From positions 1-37,553 of the IMG/VR virus record IMGVR_UViG_3300046028_003957: a DNA stretch of 37,553 bases, one strand, 5' to 3'. The notes under the pieces are model-generated. The model did no database searches, was not told the DNA's origin, and was given only the letters and a program-made list of their open reading frames with translations. Positions 1-9,192 of the stretch are shown here, piece by piece. The stretch is from a virus. Positions within the stretch are counted from its first letter, which is position 1. Each line of letters begins with the position of its first letter. The position numbers were made by a program, and so were the translations under genes.

Positions 1-3000
1 TAGATGTTGATGTTCTTGTCGGTACCGGTGTTACGTTTCCACAGGAACTAATATTTCTTATATATGTTTTTAAATCTGTAAATCTAGTTGTTTCATAACA
101 ATAACTAGTACCAGAATAATAAAAATAGGTTGGTGTTGAGGTCCCTGATGAACCATTTAAACAACTATCTATGTTATTGAATATTTCAACATTTTGCAAT
201 AAAGTTGGACTTTTTGAATAAATTTTAACTGTTATTGGTTCTACTGCATTATAATATTGACAGGTATTAAAACAACTATTAAACAAATTATAAATTGGTT
301 CATTATTTAAATCGTATGTAACATAACCCACAATTATATTAAATTCATGACAAATATTTGTTGGTGTTGGTGTTGATGTTAATGTTTGTGTAAGGGTTTG
401 TGTTGGCGTAACTGTTCTTGTTGATGTAAGTGTAGGTGTTTGTGTTGGTGTAGAAGTTAATGTTATAGTCGGTGTAGAAGTTAATGTCGAAGTTGGTGTT
501 GGTGTTGATGTTGGAACGGGTGGACAATTTAAAATAAAATTCCAAACTGTTCCATCTAAAGGTGCGGTAACTACAACAGTTACTATTGAAGGAGAAACAT
601 TTGTTTTATTAAAAGATATACTATCATACCCAGTACCTGAAATATTAGGATACCCTAACGAATTTAAGACACCATTAAAGGTATCACTACCTCTAAAACC
701 GGTATCAATAACTTTATTACCATCCCAAAACACTTCAAATTTATCAGGTACATAATATGAATCAAAATCTAATGTGAAAAAACCAGTTAATGTGCCAGTA
801 TCAATTGTTATTGTTTGAATTGATTTTCCACCAGTCCCACCAGATGCGTCAACTTGTTCACCACAAGATGCTGTTTTATTAATTAATTCAAATCCTGTTT
901 GAGTTGGTGTTGGTGTTGATGTTAATGTTGGTGTAGGCGTTGATGTACCCGTATTTGTTGGTGTTGGTGTTGGTGTGAGTGTAGAAGTAGATGTTGGTGT
1001 TAAAGTTGGTGTTGGTGTTAATGTAGATGTTGATGTAGGAGTATTAGTTAATGTTTGTGTTGGTGTACTAGTTAATGTTTGTGTTGGTGTTGGTGTATTA
1101 GTTAATGTTTGTGTTGGTGTAGGTGTTGGAGTACTAGTTAATGTTTGTGTTATAGTTGGCGTTGGTGTTCCACTTAATGTTTGTGTAGGTGTCGGTGTAC
1201 TAGTTAATGTTTGTGTAGGTGTCGGTGTTAAAGTACTAGTCCTAGTTTGTGTGACAGTTTGTGTTGGTGTTGGTGTACTAGTTAATGTTTGTGTTAAAGT
1301 TGGCGTTGGTGTACTAGTTCTAGTTTGTGTGACAGTTTGTGTTGGTGTTAATGTTGGTGTACTAGTTCTAGTTTGTGTGACAGTTTGTGTTGGTGTTAAT
1401 GTTGGTGTACTAGTTAATGTTTGTGTTAGAGTTGGTGTTGGTGTTTGTGTTGGAGATAAAACACAACTACAAACTATAGACCAATTTGGCGTGAAATTTA
1501 ATACCGAAGTAACTTTAATTAAAACATCAGTAGATGATGAATTTTTACTAAATGAAAAACTACCTAAACCACCACCATTAACTGATGGATAACCTAAATT
1601 ATTTAATAAAGAATTAAACGTCTCATCACCTCTAAACCCTAAATCACTTATTAATATTCCATCAAAATAAACTTCAATTTTATCTGGAATACCACCAGTA
1701 TTATAATTTAACATTATATTGCCAATATCTTCACCAACGTTAACCGTCACGTAATAAATAACTTTATTAGTTAAATTTCCAGTAGAATCTATTATTTCAT
1801 CACAAGAACCTGTTTTATAAACTTCTTCAAATAATGTTTGTGTTTCAGTTAGTGTTGGTGTTTGTGTTGGTGTTTGTGTCTGCGTTGGTGTGGTAGTTAA
1901 TGTTTGTGTTGGTGTCGATGTCGGAGTACTAGTTAATGTTTGTGTTTGTGTTTGAGTAGATGTTAATGTTTGTGTTGGTGTTTGTGTTGGTGTTTGTGTC
2001 GGAGTACTAGTTAATGTTTGTGTTAGAGTTGGGGTTGGGGTTATTGAAGGAATACAATCAAAAATAGATTTTTCAAGTTCTTGATTTGATGGAATAACGT
2101 TACAATTTAATGAGTCAATATAATATTGTCCTGATTTAAAACTAACATTAGGATGTTTATCATATAAATGTCTCATTAATAGTTGATGATTTAAATTACC
2201 ACCAAATATTGTCAAAAATTGGTCAGAAAATATATTCCCATTTTTAGAAACATTTATATTATAATATAAACTAATATCACTATAATTTAAATCTACAGAA
2301 ATAACTTCAATTAAATTACCATATTGGTCAATTAAAAAATCTCCATTATCATATGGTTCATCTATTGTTAACGATTTTATTTGTAATTCCTCGGGAAATC
2401 TGTCATCAAAATGATAGATACCGTTTTTTATTAAACCAAAATTTTCAATATATTTATTTGTATATACACGTAATTCTGTATTTGGTAAAACTTCAAATAT
2501 TTCAATATTACCATTTTTTGTTTGACCTGTGATTATATTTTTTTTAACTGAACCTAAACATATTTTATCAGTTACCAATAATTTTGAATATTTGTAAATA
2601 AAAGATAAATCACCATAATTACCATTAATAAATTGTTGATTAGTAAGTCCTGAAACAGGTAAATAATTTACAGATAAAATATAATCACCTATTTGTAAAT
2701 CGTACACTGTTTTTTTATCTATTGTACCACCATATATATACGATTCAATTTCTTCTTTTGTTGTTGAATCATTAATTACAATATTTTGAGGTACAACTAA
2801 AACAAAACTATTTTCTTTTAATCCATAATTGTAATTTGAAGTATATTCTACATTAGGTTGTATTGTATAACACACATAATCATCACATAATGTAACACCA
2901 GAAATTTTAGATATAGTATTTCCAGTTGTTCCCTGATATGCAATTAATTCGAAAATTTCAATGTGACTTTTTTCATTTGATGTAGTTAATGGATCATATT

Positions 3001-6000
3001 CCATTTTAGGTTTTAACCCTACTAATTTAAATTTAACTTCATTATTTGCTGCATCAATAATATTGAAATCTATAACATCGTTTTCAGTAATACCTGTTAA
3101 TTTGAATCTATTATCGTACCCTTCAACTTTTTCAATAAAAATACTACTATTTTCACTATGTCCATTTATAGAATTAGTATATATATAAAATGGCCAGTTA
3201 TTACCATTTTGAATACTGAATTTTGTTCCAACAATATCAATAAAAATATCTGAAGATAAAAGACAATTTTCAGGTTCTTCACAATATTGTTCACCATCAC
3301 CACTTAATTGTACACTTAATCTATCTGTTAATTTAATTATTTGATAATCAGTTTCAAATCTATAACTAAAATAATCTTTTACTGAACAATCTTCAATACC
3401 GTATTTACAAGATGAAAATTTAATCAATTCAATACCATTTTCACCTATTGTTATAGAATATGTTAACATTGGTAAAGTTTCAACACTATATGTTTGACCC
3501 GTTGTTCCTGTAAATGGTCCATAATTTTCATATCCAGACGTATTTCTAGATATTGTCATAGAATTAATTAAATTAATTAACGCCCTCACCCATAAACTTT
3601 TTATTTTATTTAAATCAGTATTTAAATAATTTTTATATTCAGAAATTAACGCAATGTTTATCGGATCGTTACTAATCAAATCAGTACTACCTGTCATCGG
3701 GAATGGGTTGAATAGTTTAGCACTATTCGTTGTATTTGTTATTCCACTAACAACAACAACCATATCGTCAGTCAACATATCATAATTCGGACCACCAAAT
3801 ATTTTACTATCAATTTCTATTACAGGATAAAACGTAACTCCTGTTAAATTAATTAAACCTCTAAAATTTTCTTCTTCACCAATTAATGTTTCAATATCTT
3901 CAATAATTGCAGATTCAAAATCTGGATATACTTCTTCATAAAAATATTTAGGTTGACACCCAAATTTATACTGATATTTAGAACGACCAAATACATTATT
4001 TTCAATTAAATTACCACCACTCCATAATGTTGTTGATGGTAATAATTGTTCAATTAATTTAACCCAATATGGACTAATTTTATTCACAAACTCTTGAGAA
4101 TCAATAAAGGTAAAAGACGTAAATCCAGCCTTTGAAACATAATCTCTGTATATATCTTCAAGAACTATATAATTTTTCTTATACCTTATTATGTGTGAAT
4201 TTTTCACTTGTTTGTGTATAAAATTATTCACAAATTCAGCAAAAGTAACACCTGTTTGTGGAGGTAAAGTAGCACTACCAAAAGAAATTCCTAAATCTCT
4301 CGATTTCCTATATATGTCATAATTTATAGAATTAGACGCAGAAATATGTATTGAAATATTTTTTCTATTAAGAATTAATTTAGAATCACTATCAATATTA
4401 TGTGCTTTTATATTATCAATTTCAGATTTTAAACCGAAACCCGTATCTAATCCAGGTAATGTTCTGTATATATCAAAATAATCTTCACCATAAGTGTAAT
4501 CCTTATTTTTTGTTTTAATAATTTTAGTTCTACCTGTTAAATCTGAATTTTCATTATCAATAACTGTTGGTGAACGATGGTCAAGAGTTACATCATACCA
4601 CCCAGCACCTTTTTCAAAGAAAATATCATCAGATTCACTAAAAGCCCTTCTAGGTAAACCAGTATTTTCATCAACAGGATAACCATATCTACTGAAATTT
4701 GTTATACCATTAGTTTCAGATTTTGTATATGAATATGTGGTTGGGTTAAATTCAGCAACATAATATTTTTTTTCACCTGAAATAACATCATAAATGTCTT
4801 GTTCTAAATCAAAACTATTAGGAAATGATGTTACTTGGTAAACATATTCATCAATCTTTATTAATGGTTCAGGTGCACCTAAAAATTTTAAAAAAAATTC
4901 AATTGAAGATCTGGTTCCTTTAGATTTAAAAATAAAAGATAAATTTACTAACAACCTTTTATAAAATTCATATTCAGATTCTACTAAATTTAATCCTATT
5001 GGTGAACCTTCATAAGATGAGATTGATCTAGTATATAAAACATCGTTTAATGTTTTTTCATCAAATAAATTAGTCGTCGAAAAACCTAAATTTTCTGATA
5101 AATTTTTTAATAAAATATCAGGTAAATTATTAATCCCATCATAACTTACATTTCTCATATAAGCTATATTATCAATATATTTTTTTACATTATCAAAACT
5201 TTGCCCATATAATTGAAAAACATTTTGTGCTCTTTTATCTTCCGTATCAAATTCAAACAATTGAGGGGAGGATAAAAATCTAACCATAATGTTTGATTTA
5301 TAGTTATCCACTTCATCTGATATTGTTTTTAAATTTTCAACATATGTTTCAAATTCTAAACCTGTAATAGCAATATTCCACCCATCACTAGATAATGGCC
5401 AATTATATTCAACATTTTGTAATGTTATACTTGAACCATCATCACTATTTGAAGGTATTTCAAATCTAGAAGAATAAATTGGTACAGTTTCTCTATTCAA
5501 AAGAGATTCTTCAATATCATCTAAATCAGAAAAAAAATCTTCAACTATACCATCATTAGGCCGGATTATAAAATTTTTATTATATGATGTTTCTGAATTA
5601 AATGGATTTCCATTGACAACTAAGATTATTTCATTAGATGAATTTGATTCAGTATAATTAATTATTGGATAATTTTCATTATTAACTAATATAACATATT
5701 TCGTATATGATGAATAAAAATTTCTTATCTCATTTTCTGTAGGTGACTTTATTAAACTATTAGGTGTGATTAATGAAATATCAAATGGATTAAAAATTTT
5801 ACTTTCTTGAATATAAAAAGTTGTTCTATTTAAACCATAATCATATGTTATATTATATGCAGAATATGAATTATTCGAAATTGGACCAGATGCATTTATT
5901 TCAAATCCACTAGGAAATTTATTTATTATTTTAGTTATCGATACTAATAATCTTTCTTTTAATGAACCAAATAAAGATTTATCTGCATTTCTTTTATTTG

Positions 6001-6271
6001 TTTTAAAACGAATTGAATTTTTTTTATTTTTTTGTCCTGTTGGTTCAATTACATCAATATTTTCTTTTTTATTGATGTCCTCTAAAGTTATAAATTCTGA
6101 AAATGGTTCAGACCTAAAAGATTTTTCATCTTTTTCTGGTATAACTTTATCTATTTCAAATACAGTATTAGCAAGCGAAGGACTACCTGTAGTAATTTGT
6201 CTTCCAACTAAATTATCATTAAATGTTTCTGACCCATTGGCCGCTTGATTTGGTACTTTTCTATTCGCCAT
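1..6271 (-). CDS. Giant baseplate wedge/adhesin-like protein (gpI/gp7-like), 3' end outside window
   Basis: An open frame starts at ATG 6271-6269 and I read it without a stop to the left edge, at least 2090 codons; the C-terminus lies outside the window. The start overlaps the previous gene's stop as TAATG. Around residues 390-480 there is a pattern resembling the P2 gpI / T4 gp7 wedge family: an Arg-Leu-Leu helix, then KSKGTR (about residue 450), then a helix ending FLGAPEP. Downstream of residue 1400 the protein alternates Thr/Pro repeats (about 1410-1479, 1606-1791, 1917-1971, and from 2080) with globular domains (about 1480-1605, 1792-1916, 1972-2080). The first two globular domains are clear duplicates; the third is Cys-rich and different. 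Position after gp25 and gp6 homologues supports a baseplate role. I infer a wedge protein carrying a stalked receptor-binding extension. The gp7 assignment is moderate; coding status is firm. Confidence 0.85.
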   Translation of the reverse strand, partial: MANRKVPNQAANGSETFNDNLVGRQITTGSPSLANTVFEIDKVIPEKDEKSFRSEPFSEFITLEDINKKENIDVIEPTGQKNKKNSIRFKTNKRNADKSLFGSLKERLLVSITKIINKFPSGFEINASGPISNNSYSAYNITYDYGLNRTTFYIQESKIFNPFDISLITPNSLIKSPTENEIRNFYSSYTKYVILVNNENYPIINYTESNSSNEIILVVNGNPFNSETSYNKNFIIRPNDGIVEDFFSDLDDIEESLLNRETVPIYSSRFEIPSNSDDGSSITLQNVEYNWPLSSDGWNIAITGLEFETYVENLKTISDEVDNYKSNIMVRFLSSPQLFEFDTEDKRAQNVFQLYGQSFDNVKKYIDNIAYMRNVSYDGINNLPDILLKNLSENLGFSTTNLFDEKTLNDVLYTRSISSYEGSPIGLNLVESEYEFYKRLLVNLSFIFKSKGTRSSIEFFLKFLGAPEPLIKIDEYVYQVTSFPNSFDLEQDIYDVISGEKKYYVAEFNPTTYSYTKSETNGITNFSRYGYPVDENTGLPRRAFSESDDIFFEKGAGWYDVTLDHRSPTVIDNENSDLTGRTKIIKTKNKDYTYGEDYFDIYRTLPGLDTGFGLKSEIDNIKAHNIDSDSKLILNRKNISIHISASNSINYDIYRKSRDLGISFGSATLPPQTGVTFAEFVNNFIHKQVKNSHIIRYKKNYIVLEDIYRDYVSKAGFTSFTFIDSQEFVNKISPYWVKLIEQLLPSTTLWSGGNLIENNVFGRSKYQYKFGCQPKYFYEEVYPDFESAIIEDIETLIGEEENFRGLINLTGVTFYPVIEIDSKIFGGPNYDMLTDDMVVVVSGITNTTNSAKLFNPFPMTGSTDLISNDPINIALISEYKNYLNTDLNKIKSLWVRALINLINSMTISRNTSGYENYGPFTGTTGQTYSVETLPMLTYSITIGENGIELIKFSSCKYGIEDCSVKDYFSYRFETDYQIIKLTDRLSVQLSGDGEQYCEEPENCLLSSDIFIDIVGTKFSIQNGNNWPFYIYTNSINGHSENSSIFIEKVEGYDNRFKLTGITENDVIDFNIIDAANNEVKFKLVGLKPKMEYDPLTTSNEKSHIEIFELIAYQGTTGNTISKISGVTLCDDYVCYTIQPNVEYTSNYNYGLKENSFVLVVPQNIVINDSTTKEEIESYIYGGTIDKKTVYDLQIGDYILSVNYLPVSGLTNQQFINGNYGDLSFIYKYSKLLVTDKICLGSVKKNIITGQTKNGNIEIFEVLPNTELRVYTNKYIENFGLIKNGIYHFDDRFPEELQIKSLTIDEPYDNGDFLIDQYGNLIEVISVDLNYSDISLYYNINVSKNGNIFSDQFLTIFGGNLNHQLLMRHLYDKHPNVSFKSGQYYIDSLNCNVIPSNQELEKSIFDCIPSITPTPTLTQTLTSTPTQTPTQTPTQTLTSTQTQTQTLTSTPTSTPTQTLTTTPTQTQTPTQTPTLTETQTLFEEVYKTGSCDEIIDSTGNLTNKVIYYVTVNVGEDIGNIMLNYNTGGIPDKIEVYFDGILISDLGFRGDETFNSLLNNLGYPSVNGGGLGSFSFSKNSSSTDVLIKVTSVLNFTPNWSIVCSCVLSPTQTPTPTLTQTLTSTPTLTPTQTVTQTRTSTPTLTPTQTVTQTRTSTPTPTLTQTLTSTPTPTQTVTQTRTSTLTPTPTQTLTSTPTPTQTLSGTPTPTITQTLTSTPTPTPTQTLTNTPTPTQTLTSTPTQTLTNTPTSTSTLTPTPTLTPTSTSTLTPTPTPTNTGTSTPTPTLTSTPTPTQTGFELINKTASCGEQVDASGGTGGKSIQTITIDTGTLTGFFTLDFDSYYVPDKFEVFWDGNKVIDTGFRGSDTFNGVLNSLGYPNISGTGYDSISFNKTNVSPSIVTVVVTAPLDGTVWNFILNCPPVPTSTPTPTSTLTSTPTITLTSTPTQTPTLTSTRTVTPTQTLTQTLTSTPTPTNICHEFNIIVGYVTYDLNNEPIYNLFNSCFNTCQYYNAVEPITVKIYSKSPTLLQNVEIFNNIDSCLNGSSGTSTPTYFYYSGTSYCYETTRFTDLKTYIRNISSCGNVTPVPTRTSTS
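359..523 (-). repeat. Thr/Pro low-complexity tract 3
   Basis: CA-rich on the coding strand and GT-rich on the plus strand. It encodes alternating Thr with Pro, Ser, Leu, Gln or Arg in the TPTPTST style, about 55 residues, linking duplicated domain B to the Cys-rich third domain of the giant protein. A further tract begins at the left edge (about 1-35), so the pattern continues outside the window. Confidence 0.85.
524..898 (-). repeat. Duplicated globular domain, copy B
   Basis: About 125 residues of the giant protein. It shares with copy A an ordered set of motifs: an early SCGE (SCDE in A), PDKFEVFWDG, DTGFRGSDTFN, LNSLGYP, then SISFNK, and a Cys near the end. Both copies are in the same reading frame and bracketed by Thr/Pro tracts. 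The composition suggests a beta-sandwich, possibly carbohydrate- or receptor-binding; I do not recognise the family. Confidence 0.8.
899..1455 (-). repeat. Thr/Pro low-complexity tract 2 (longest)
   Basis: About 185 residues built from units such as TPTQTLTS and TPTLTPTQTVTQTRTS. It includes a near-perfect tandem 48-bp duplication at 1323-1418 and a related partial copy just to its left. The tract separates duplicated domains A and B and is likely an extended, possibly glycosylated, stalk. Repeats of this type are prone to copy-number change. Confidence 0.85.
1323..1418 (-). repeat. Tandem 48-bp repeat, two copies
   Basis: Unit 1323-1370 is followed directly by 1371-1418. They match at the first 45 positions and diverge only in the last three bases. 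The unit is 48 bp, so it adds or removes exactly 16 codons without changing frame. It encodes a TPTLTPTQTVTQTR-type peptide within tract 2. Confidence 0.9.
1456..1834 (-). repeat. Duplicated globular domain, copy A
   Basis: About 125 residues of the giant protein, paralogous to copy B (524-898). It contains PDKIEVYFDG, SDLGFRGDETFN, LNNLGYP and SFSFSK in the same order, with Cys residues near both ends (SCDE at the start, CSC at the end). Both copies keep the frame fixed by ATG 6271, which argues for an internal duplication. Function unknown. Confidence 0.8.
1835..2043 (-). repeat. Thr/Pro low-complexity tract 1
   Basis: About 70 residues of Thr alternating with Pro, Gln, Leu and Ser, starting after the CIPSI motif that closes the N-terminal structural part of the giant protein. 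It is the first of at least four such tracts and marks the change from wedge-like sequence to modular extension. Confidence 0.85.
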
Positions 6272-7188
6272 TATTCAGTAATAGTATCAAAATTTAAAGT
6301 TTCATCAATATCAGTTCTTTCTTCACGAATTTCATATAAAGTTTCATTTAATTCGTCCTTAACTTCATAAAGATTATACTGTTTATATATATTGTTATTA
6401 TTATCATAAATCGTATAGATACCTTGAGACACCGCCTTACTTTGATTACCATATAACGCATGAGCTAATGTTGTGGTATCATGTTCAACCATTTCAACTT
6501 CAATTGTTGTTGGATTTAAAAAAGTGTTTGTTAATATAATTTTTTGTGAAGGTAATCCAATAAAAGGTACTGTATTAGGTTTATTCGAAGGTGCCGATGA
6601 TGGTGTTACTGTTAAAAATAAAAAAGATGTGACTTGTTCACTATATTGATATCTTATAGATTTATCACTAGTACTATTTAAATTTGAAACTATAGGTGTA
6701 CAATAAAACGAAGATGTAACTATTCTATAAAAATTAGGTATTTTTTTATTATCTGAACTGTTTATATATTCAATTCGATAACCTACTAATCCTTGTGATG
6801 TAAATTTATTTCTATCTGTTACTGAAACATTACTTAAATCAATAATTAATCCTCTAACAGAAGGTAATGATGCTAAAATACCACAATCAGTTATAGTTGT
6901 TCTTATTTGTTTAGGTCTAATATGTATTGTATATACACCTAATTCTGAAAAATCTACTGATGATAATTTTAAATTATATAATCCACCTAATATTTCAACA
7001 TCCGGCGCGGAAGAATCATCTGTTGTATTCACGTTATGAAAAACAGGTGTTAAAACATCGGATGAATTTAATCTTTTTAATTCTGCGGTTACGTCACTAG
7101 TTCTTTCCGGAACATAATGATAATATATTTCAACATCTTCCGGTGAAACATCTGATGGTCTAATTATTCCATATGATCCTTGTGCCAT
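6271..7188 (-). CDS. Phage structural protein, unknown (305 aa)
   Basis: I do not recognise a family. The sequence is rich in Ser, Thr, Asn and beta-forming residues with no membrane segment or signal peptide, typical of a virion component. The N-terminus includes YGIIRPSDVSPEDVEIYYHY and the C-terminus is acidic (ERTDIDETLNFDTITE). It lies between the PKD-domain protein and the giant wedge protein. Its TAA stop shares bases with the next ATG (TAATG at 6273-6269), suggesting coupled translation and matched stoichiometry. A 39-nt A/T-rich spacer precedes it and the ATG follows an A-run, with no Shine-Dalgarno. A baseplate or tail-fibre role is inferred from position only. Confidence 0.8.
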   Translation of the reverse strand: MAQGSYGIIRPSDVSPEDVEIYYHYVPERTSDVTAELKRLNSSDVLTPVFHNVNTTDDSSAPDVEILGGLYNLKLSSVDFSELGVYTIHIRPKQIRTTITDCGILASLPSVRGLIIDLSNVSVTDRNKFTSQGLVGYRIEYINSSDNKKIPNFYRIVTSSFYCTPIVSNLNSTSDKSIRYQYSEQVTSFLFLTVTPSSAPSNKPNTVPFIGLPSQKIILTNTFLNPTTIEVEMVEHDTTTLAHALYGNQSKAVSQGIYTIYDNNNNIYKQYNLYEVKDELNETLYEIREERTDIDETLNFDTITE

Positions 7189-7227
7189 TTTTTTATTTTT
7201 TTTATATGTTATTAATAAATATAAATC

Positions 7228-8340
7228 TTATTGTTTTTTTATGTTAAAATATCCATTACCATATATATTTAATTCACCAATGTTATCTATTTCAGATAAT
7301 CTTAAAGTTTTTTCTAAAACACCTTGTTTACCTCTTTCAACAAATATATCAGAAAAAATCGTTGGTTCGTCAATAAAACCAATAAAATGTTCATTTCTAG
7401 TTAATACAAGATTGATAACATCTTCTTTAGTATAACCTGATGTTGATCCTGTTATTACTGTTATACCATCACTAAAATCTTTATAGAAAAGACCATCTAT
7501 TGTATAACCACTATATGTTAATCCTGATTCAGTACCTGTTATCACACCAGAATATGTATTTGAACCATAAAGTTTTTTTTCATTAATTCTACTACTACCT
7601 ATCGAAGCAAAATTAAATGTTGTATTTCCTGTTATATTATTTCTTGTATGATCTAAATTATTTATATAATCTAACGTTTGATTAGTAATAGTTGTAAATG
7701 GTATCGTGAAACCACTAAACGTACCCAAAGGATTTGAAATCGTTATATTTGATGGTACTGTTATATTTTTTGATAATTTAAAATCTAACCATGGTGTGTT
7801 AAGTGATATTGTGACTATTTTAACACCTGAAGATGAATATGTTTTAGTTACAGAATTTAGTGTTGTTCCAACATGTGATGTAAATGTACTTGTTGTTGAA
7901 TCACCCCAATCAATTGTAAAATTAATCTCATTAATTTCTGATACTTTACTTGTATCTACTGTGTTATATACTTGTACCGTGTTACCTGATTGAGTGTACG
8001 AAAAATTACATACTTGTTCAACTTGATGTATATTTCCATCAAACCCAACCATAACACCCATTTCATCAACTGATGATTCTAAAAATATTGGAATCTCATG
8101 ACTTCCTATTGCAGTTGATTCACTAATAGAAACCCACGTAGACCCTGACCATACATAATAACCTTGAGGTGGGTTAGTTGATATATTGTATACAAAATCC
8201 CCATTTGATGGTGGAAGATTTATTGAATCAGTCCAAGGAACTAAATTATTAAAATTATCATACCAATATTGTCCTGTTAAAGAATGTAATTTAATTTTTG
8301 GTATATTTTTTCTTAATAATTTATATGAGTTTTTTTCCAT
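7228..8340 (-). CDS. Structural protein with PKD-like domain (370 aa)
   Basis: Residues about 125-190 match the PKD/Ig-like pattern: FTIDWGDSTTSTF followed by a TYSSSGVKIVTISL strand, like the WGDG...Y..G.Y.VTL core of PKD domains. Such folds in phage virions usually mediate protein-protein or surface-glycan contacts. The last about 45 residues hold a distinct block (SDIFVERGKQ, TLRLSEID, YGNGYFNI) that may dock the protein onto the baseplate. The N-terminal KLLRKN motif recurs at the start of the upstream 283-aa protein. The ATG overlaps that gene's stop as TAATG. I infer a baseplate-attached accessory or fibre protein; the exact role is unknown. Confidence 0.8.
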   Translation of the reverse strand: MEKNSYKLLRKNIPKIKLHSLTGQYWYDNFNNLVPWTDSINLPPSNGDFVYNISTNPPQGYYVWSGSTWVSISESTAIGSHEIPIFLESSVDEMGVMVGFDGNIHQVEQVCNFSYTQSGNTVQVYNTVDTSKVSEINEINFTIDWGDSTTSTFTSHVGTTLNSVTKTYSSSGVKIVTISLNTPWLDFKLSKNITVPSNITISNPLGTFSGFTIPFTTITNQTLDYINNLDHTRNNITGNTTFNFASIGSSRINEKKLYGSNTYSGVITGTESGLTYSGYTIDGLFYKDFSDGITVITGSTSGYTKEDVINLVLTRNEHFIGFIDEPTIFSDIFVERGKQGVLEKTLRLSEIDNIGELNIYGNGYFNIKKQ

Positions 8341-9191
8341 TATAAAAATCTTTCATAAAACACTATCGGGTTATTAGATTGTCCTATTCTATTACCTAAA
8401 GAACCATTGAATTCAAAAATTTCATAGGTATAGTTTGTTCTATCTATAATTACTTTATAATATAAATCATTTTCTTCAATTATTATACCGTTAGGTGTTT
8501 TTGTTTTATTTGTAAAATCAAATATATTTCCTGTTTTTGAATTATAAAATTTAGCAGTCATATAAAATGTGTTTCCAGTTAAATTAGTTTCATCAAACAT
8601 TGTGTCATCCATAAACCAAAAAAAATACATATTCTCTTTATTTTTATAATTAGACCCAAAAAAAACAGGAAAAAATATATAATCATTAAATGGAATTGAT
8701 CCACCATTTGTAGTGCCTGAATAAAAAACTTTTTCACCTAATGGTACAGATAAATTTTTAGAAAAAACTAATCTTCTATTAGAAATATTTGGTGATTCAT
8801 CATTAGATGTTTTATAAAATTCTAACCTAAAAAAACTTTCACTTAATTGTTTTAACATTAATGCATTTTCTTCTAATGAAATATCCATTAATCTATAATC
8901 TTGTTCGTATGTAACACCAGTTATAACTAAATCAACAGGACTTATTGTTTGATAAGAATACTTACCAAAATAAAAATAAAACCATATATCTGATTGACTA
9001 AAATTATTAGAATTCATATATGGTTTATGAGAATACCTAATAGTTTCATAATTTTCAGTTGGATTAATAATTTGATATAATATTTCTTTTTCCATTATCT
9101 CAGCATTATCTGCCCATCCTAAATCAGTTTTAAATGTTTGTTCACTATTTAAAATTAAATTCTGATCACTATTTTTTCTTAATAATTTCAT
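8340..9191 (-). CDS. Phage structural protein, unknown (283 aa)
   Basis: No family recognised. The protein is rich in Phe, Tyr and Asn with alternating beta-strand patterns and no signal peptide or membrane helix. It starts MKLLRKN, echoing the N-terminus of the next gene, so the two may share a docking peptide or origin. It sits one base downstream of the 580-aa gene's stop and its own TAA shares bases with the following ATG (TAATG), so both junctions point to tight translational coupling. Position among gp25, gp6 and wedge-like genes suggests a baseplate or tail-fibre component. Confidence 0.78.
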   Translation of the reverse strand: MKLLRKNSDQNLILNSEQTFKTDLGWADNAEIMEKEILYQIINPTENYETIRYSHKPYMNSNNFSQSDIWFYFYFGKYSYQTISPVDLVITGVTYEQDYRLMDISLEENALMLKQLSESFFRLEFYKTSNDESPNISNRRLVFSKNLSVPLGEKVFYSGTTNGGSIPFNDYIFFPVFFGSNYKNKENMYFFWFMDDTMFDETNLTGNTFYMTAKFYNSKTGNIFDFTNKTKTPNGIIIEENDLYYKVIIDRTNYTYEIFEFNGSLGNRIGQSNNPIVFYERFL

Positions 9192-9192
9192 T

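Noticed and set aside
345-545. Minus-strand 66-aa Asn/Thr/Tyr-rich ORF
   Set aside because: An out-of-frame shadow of Thr/Pro tract 3; the giant ORF's frame (fixed by ATG 6271 and the duplicated domains) reads through here.
899-1455. CRISPR-like array of short repeats
   Set aside because: Units are coding, in frame, without unique spacers; they are protein low-complexity repeats.
975-1592. Plus-strand ORF of Val/Gly repeats (205 aa)
   Set aside because: It is the antisense of the Thr/Pro repeats in the giant minus-strand gene, and its extreme Val/Gly composition is explained by the GT-rich complement of Thr/Pro codons.
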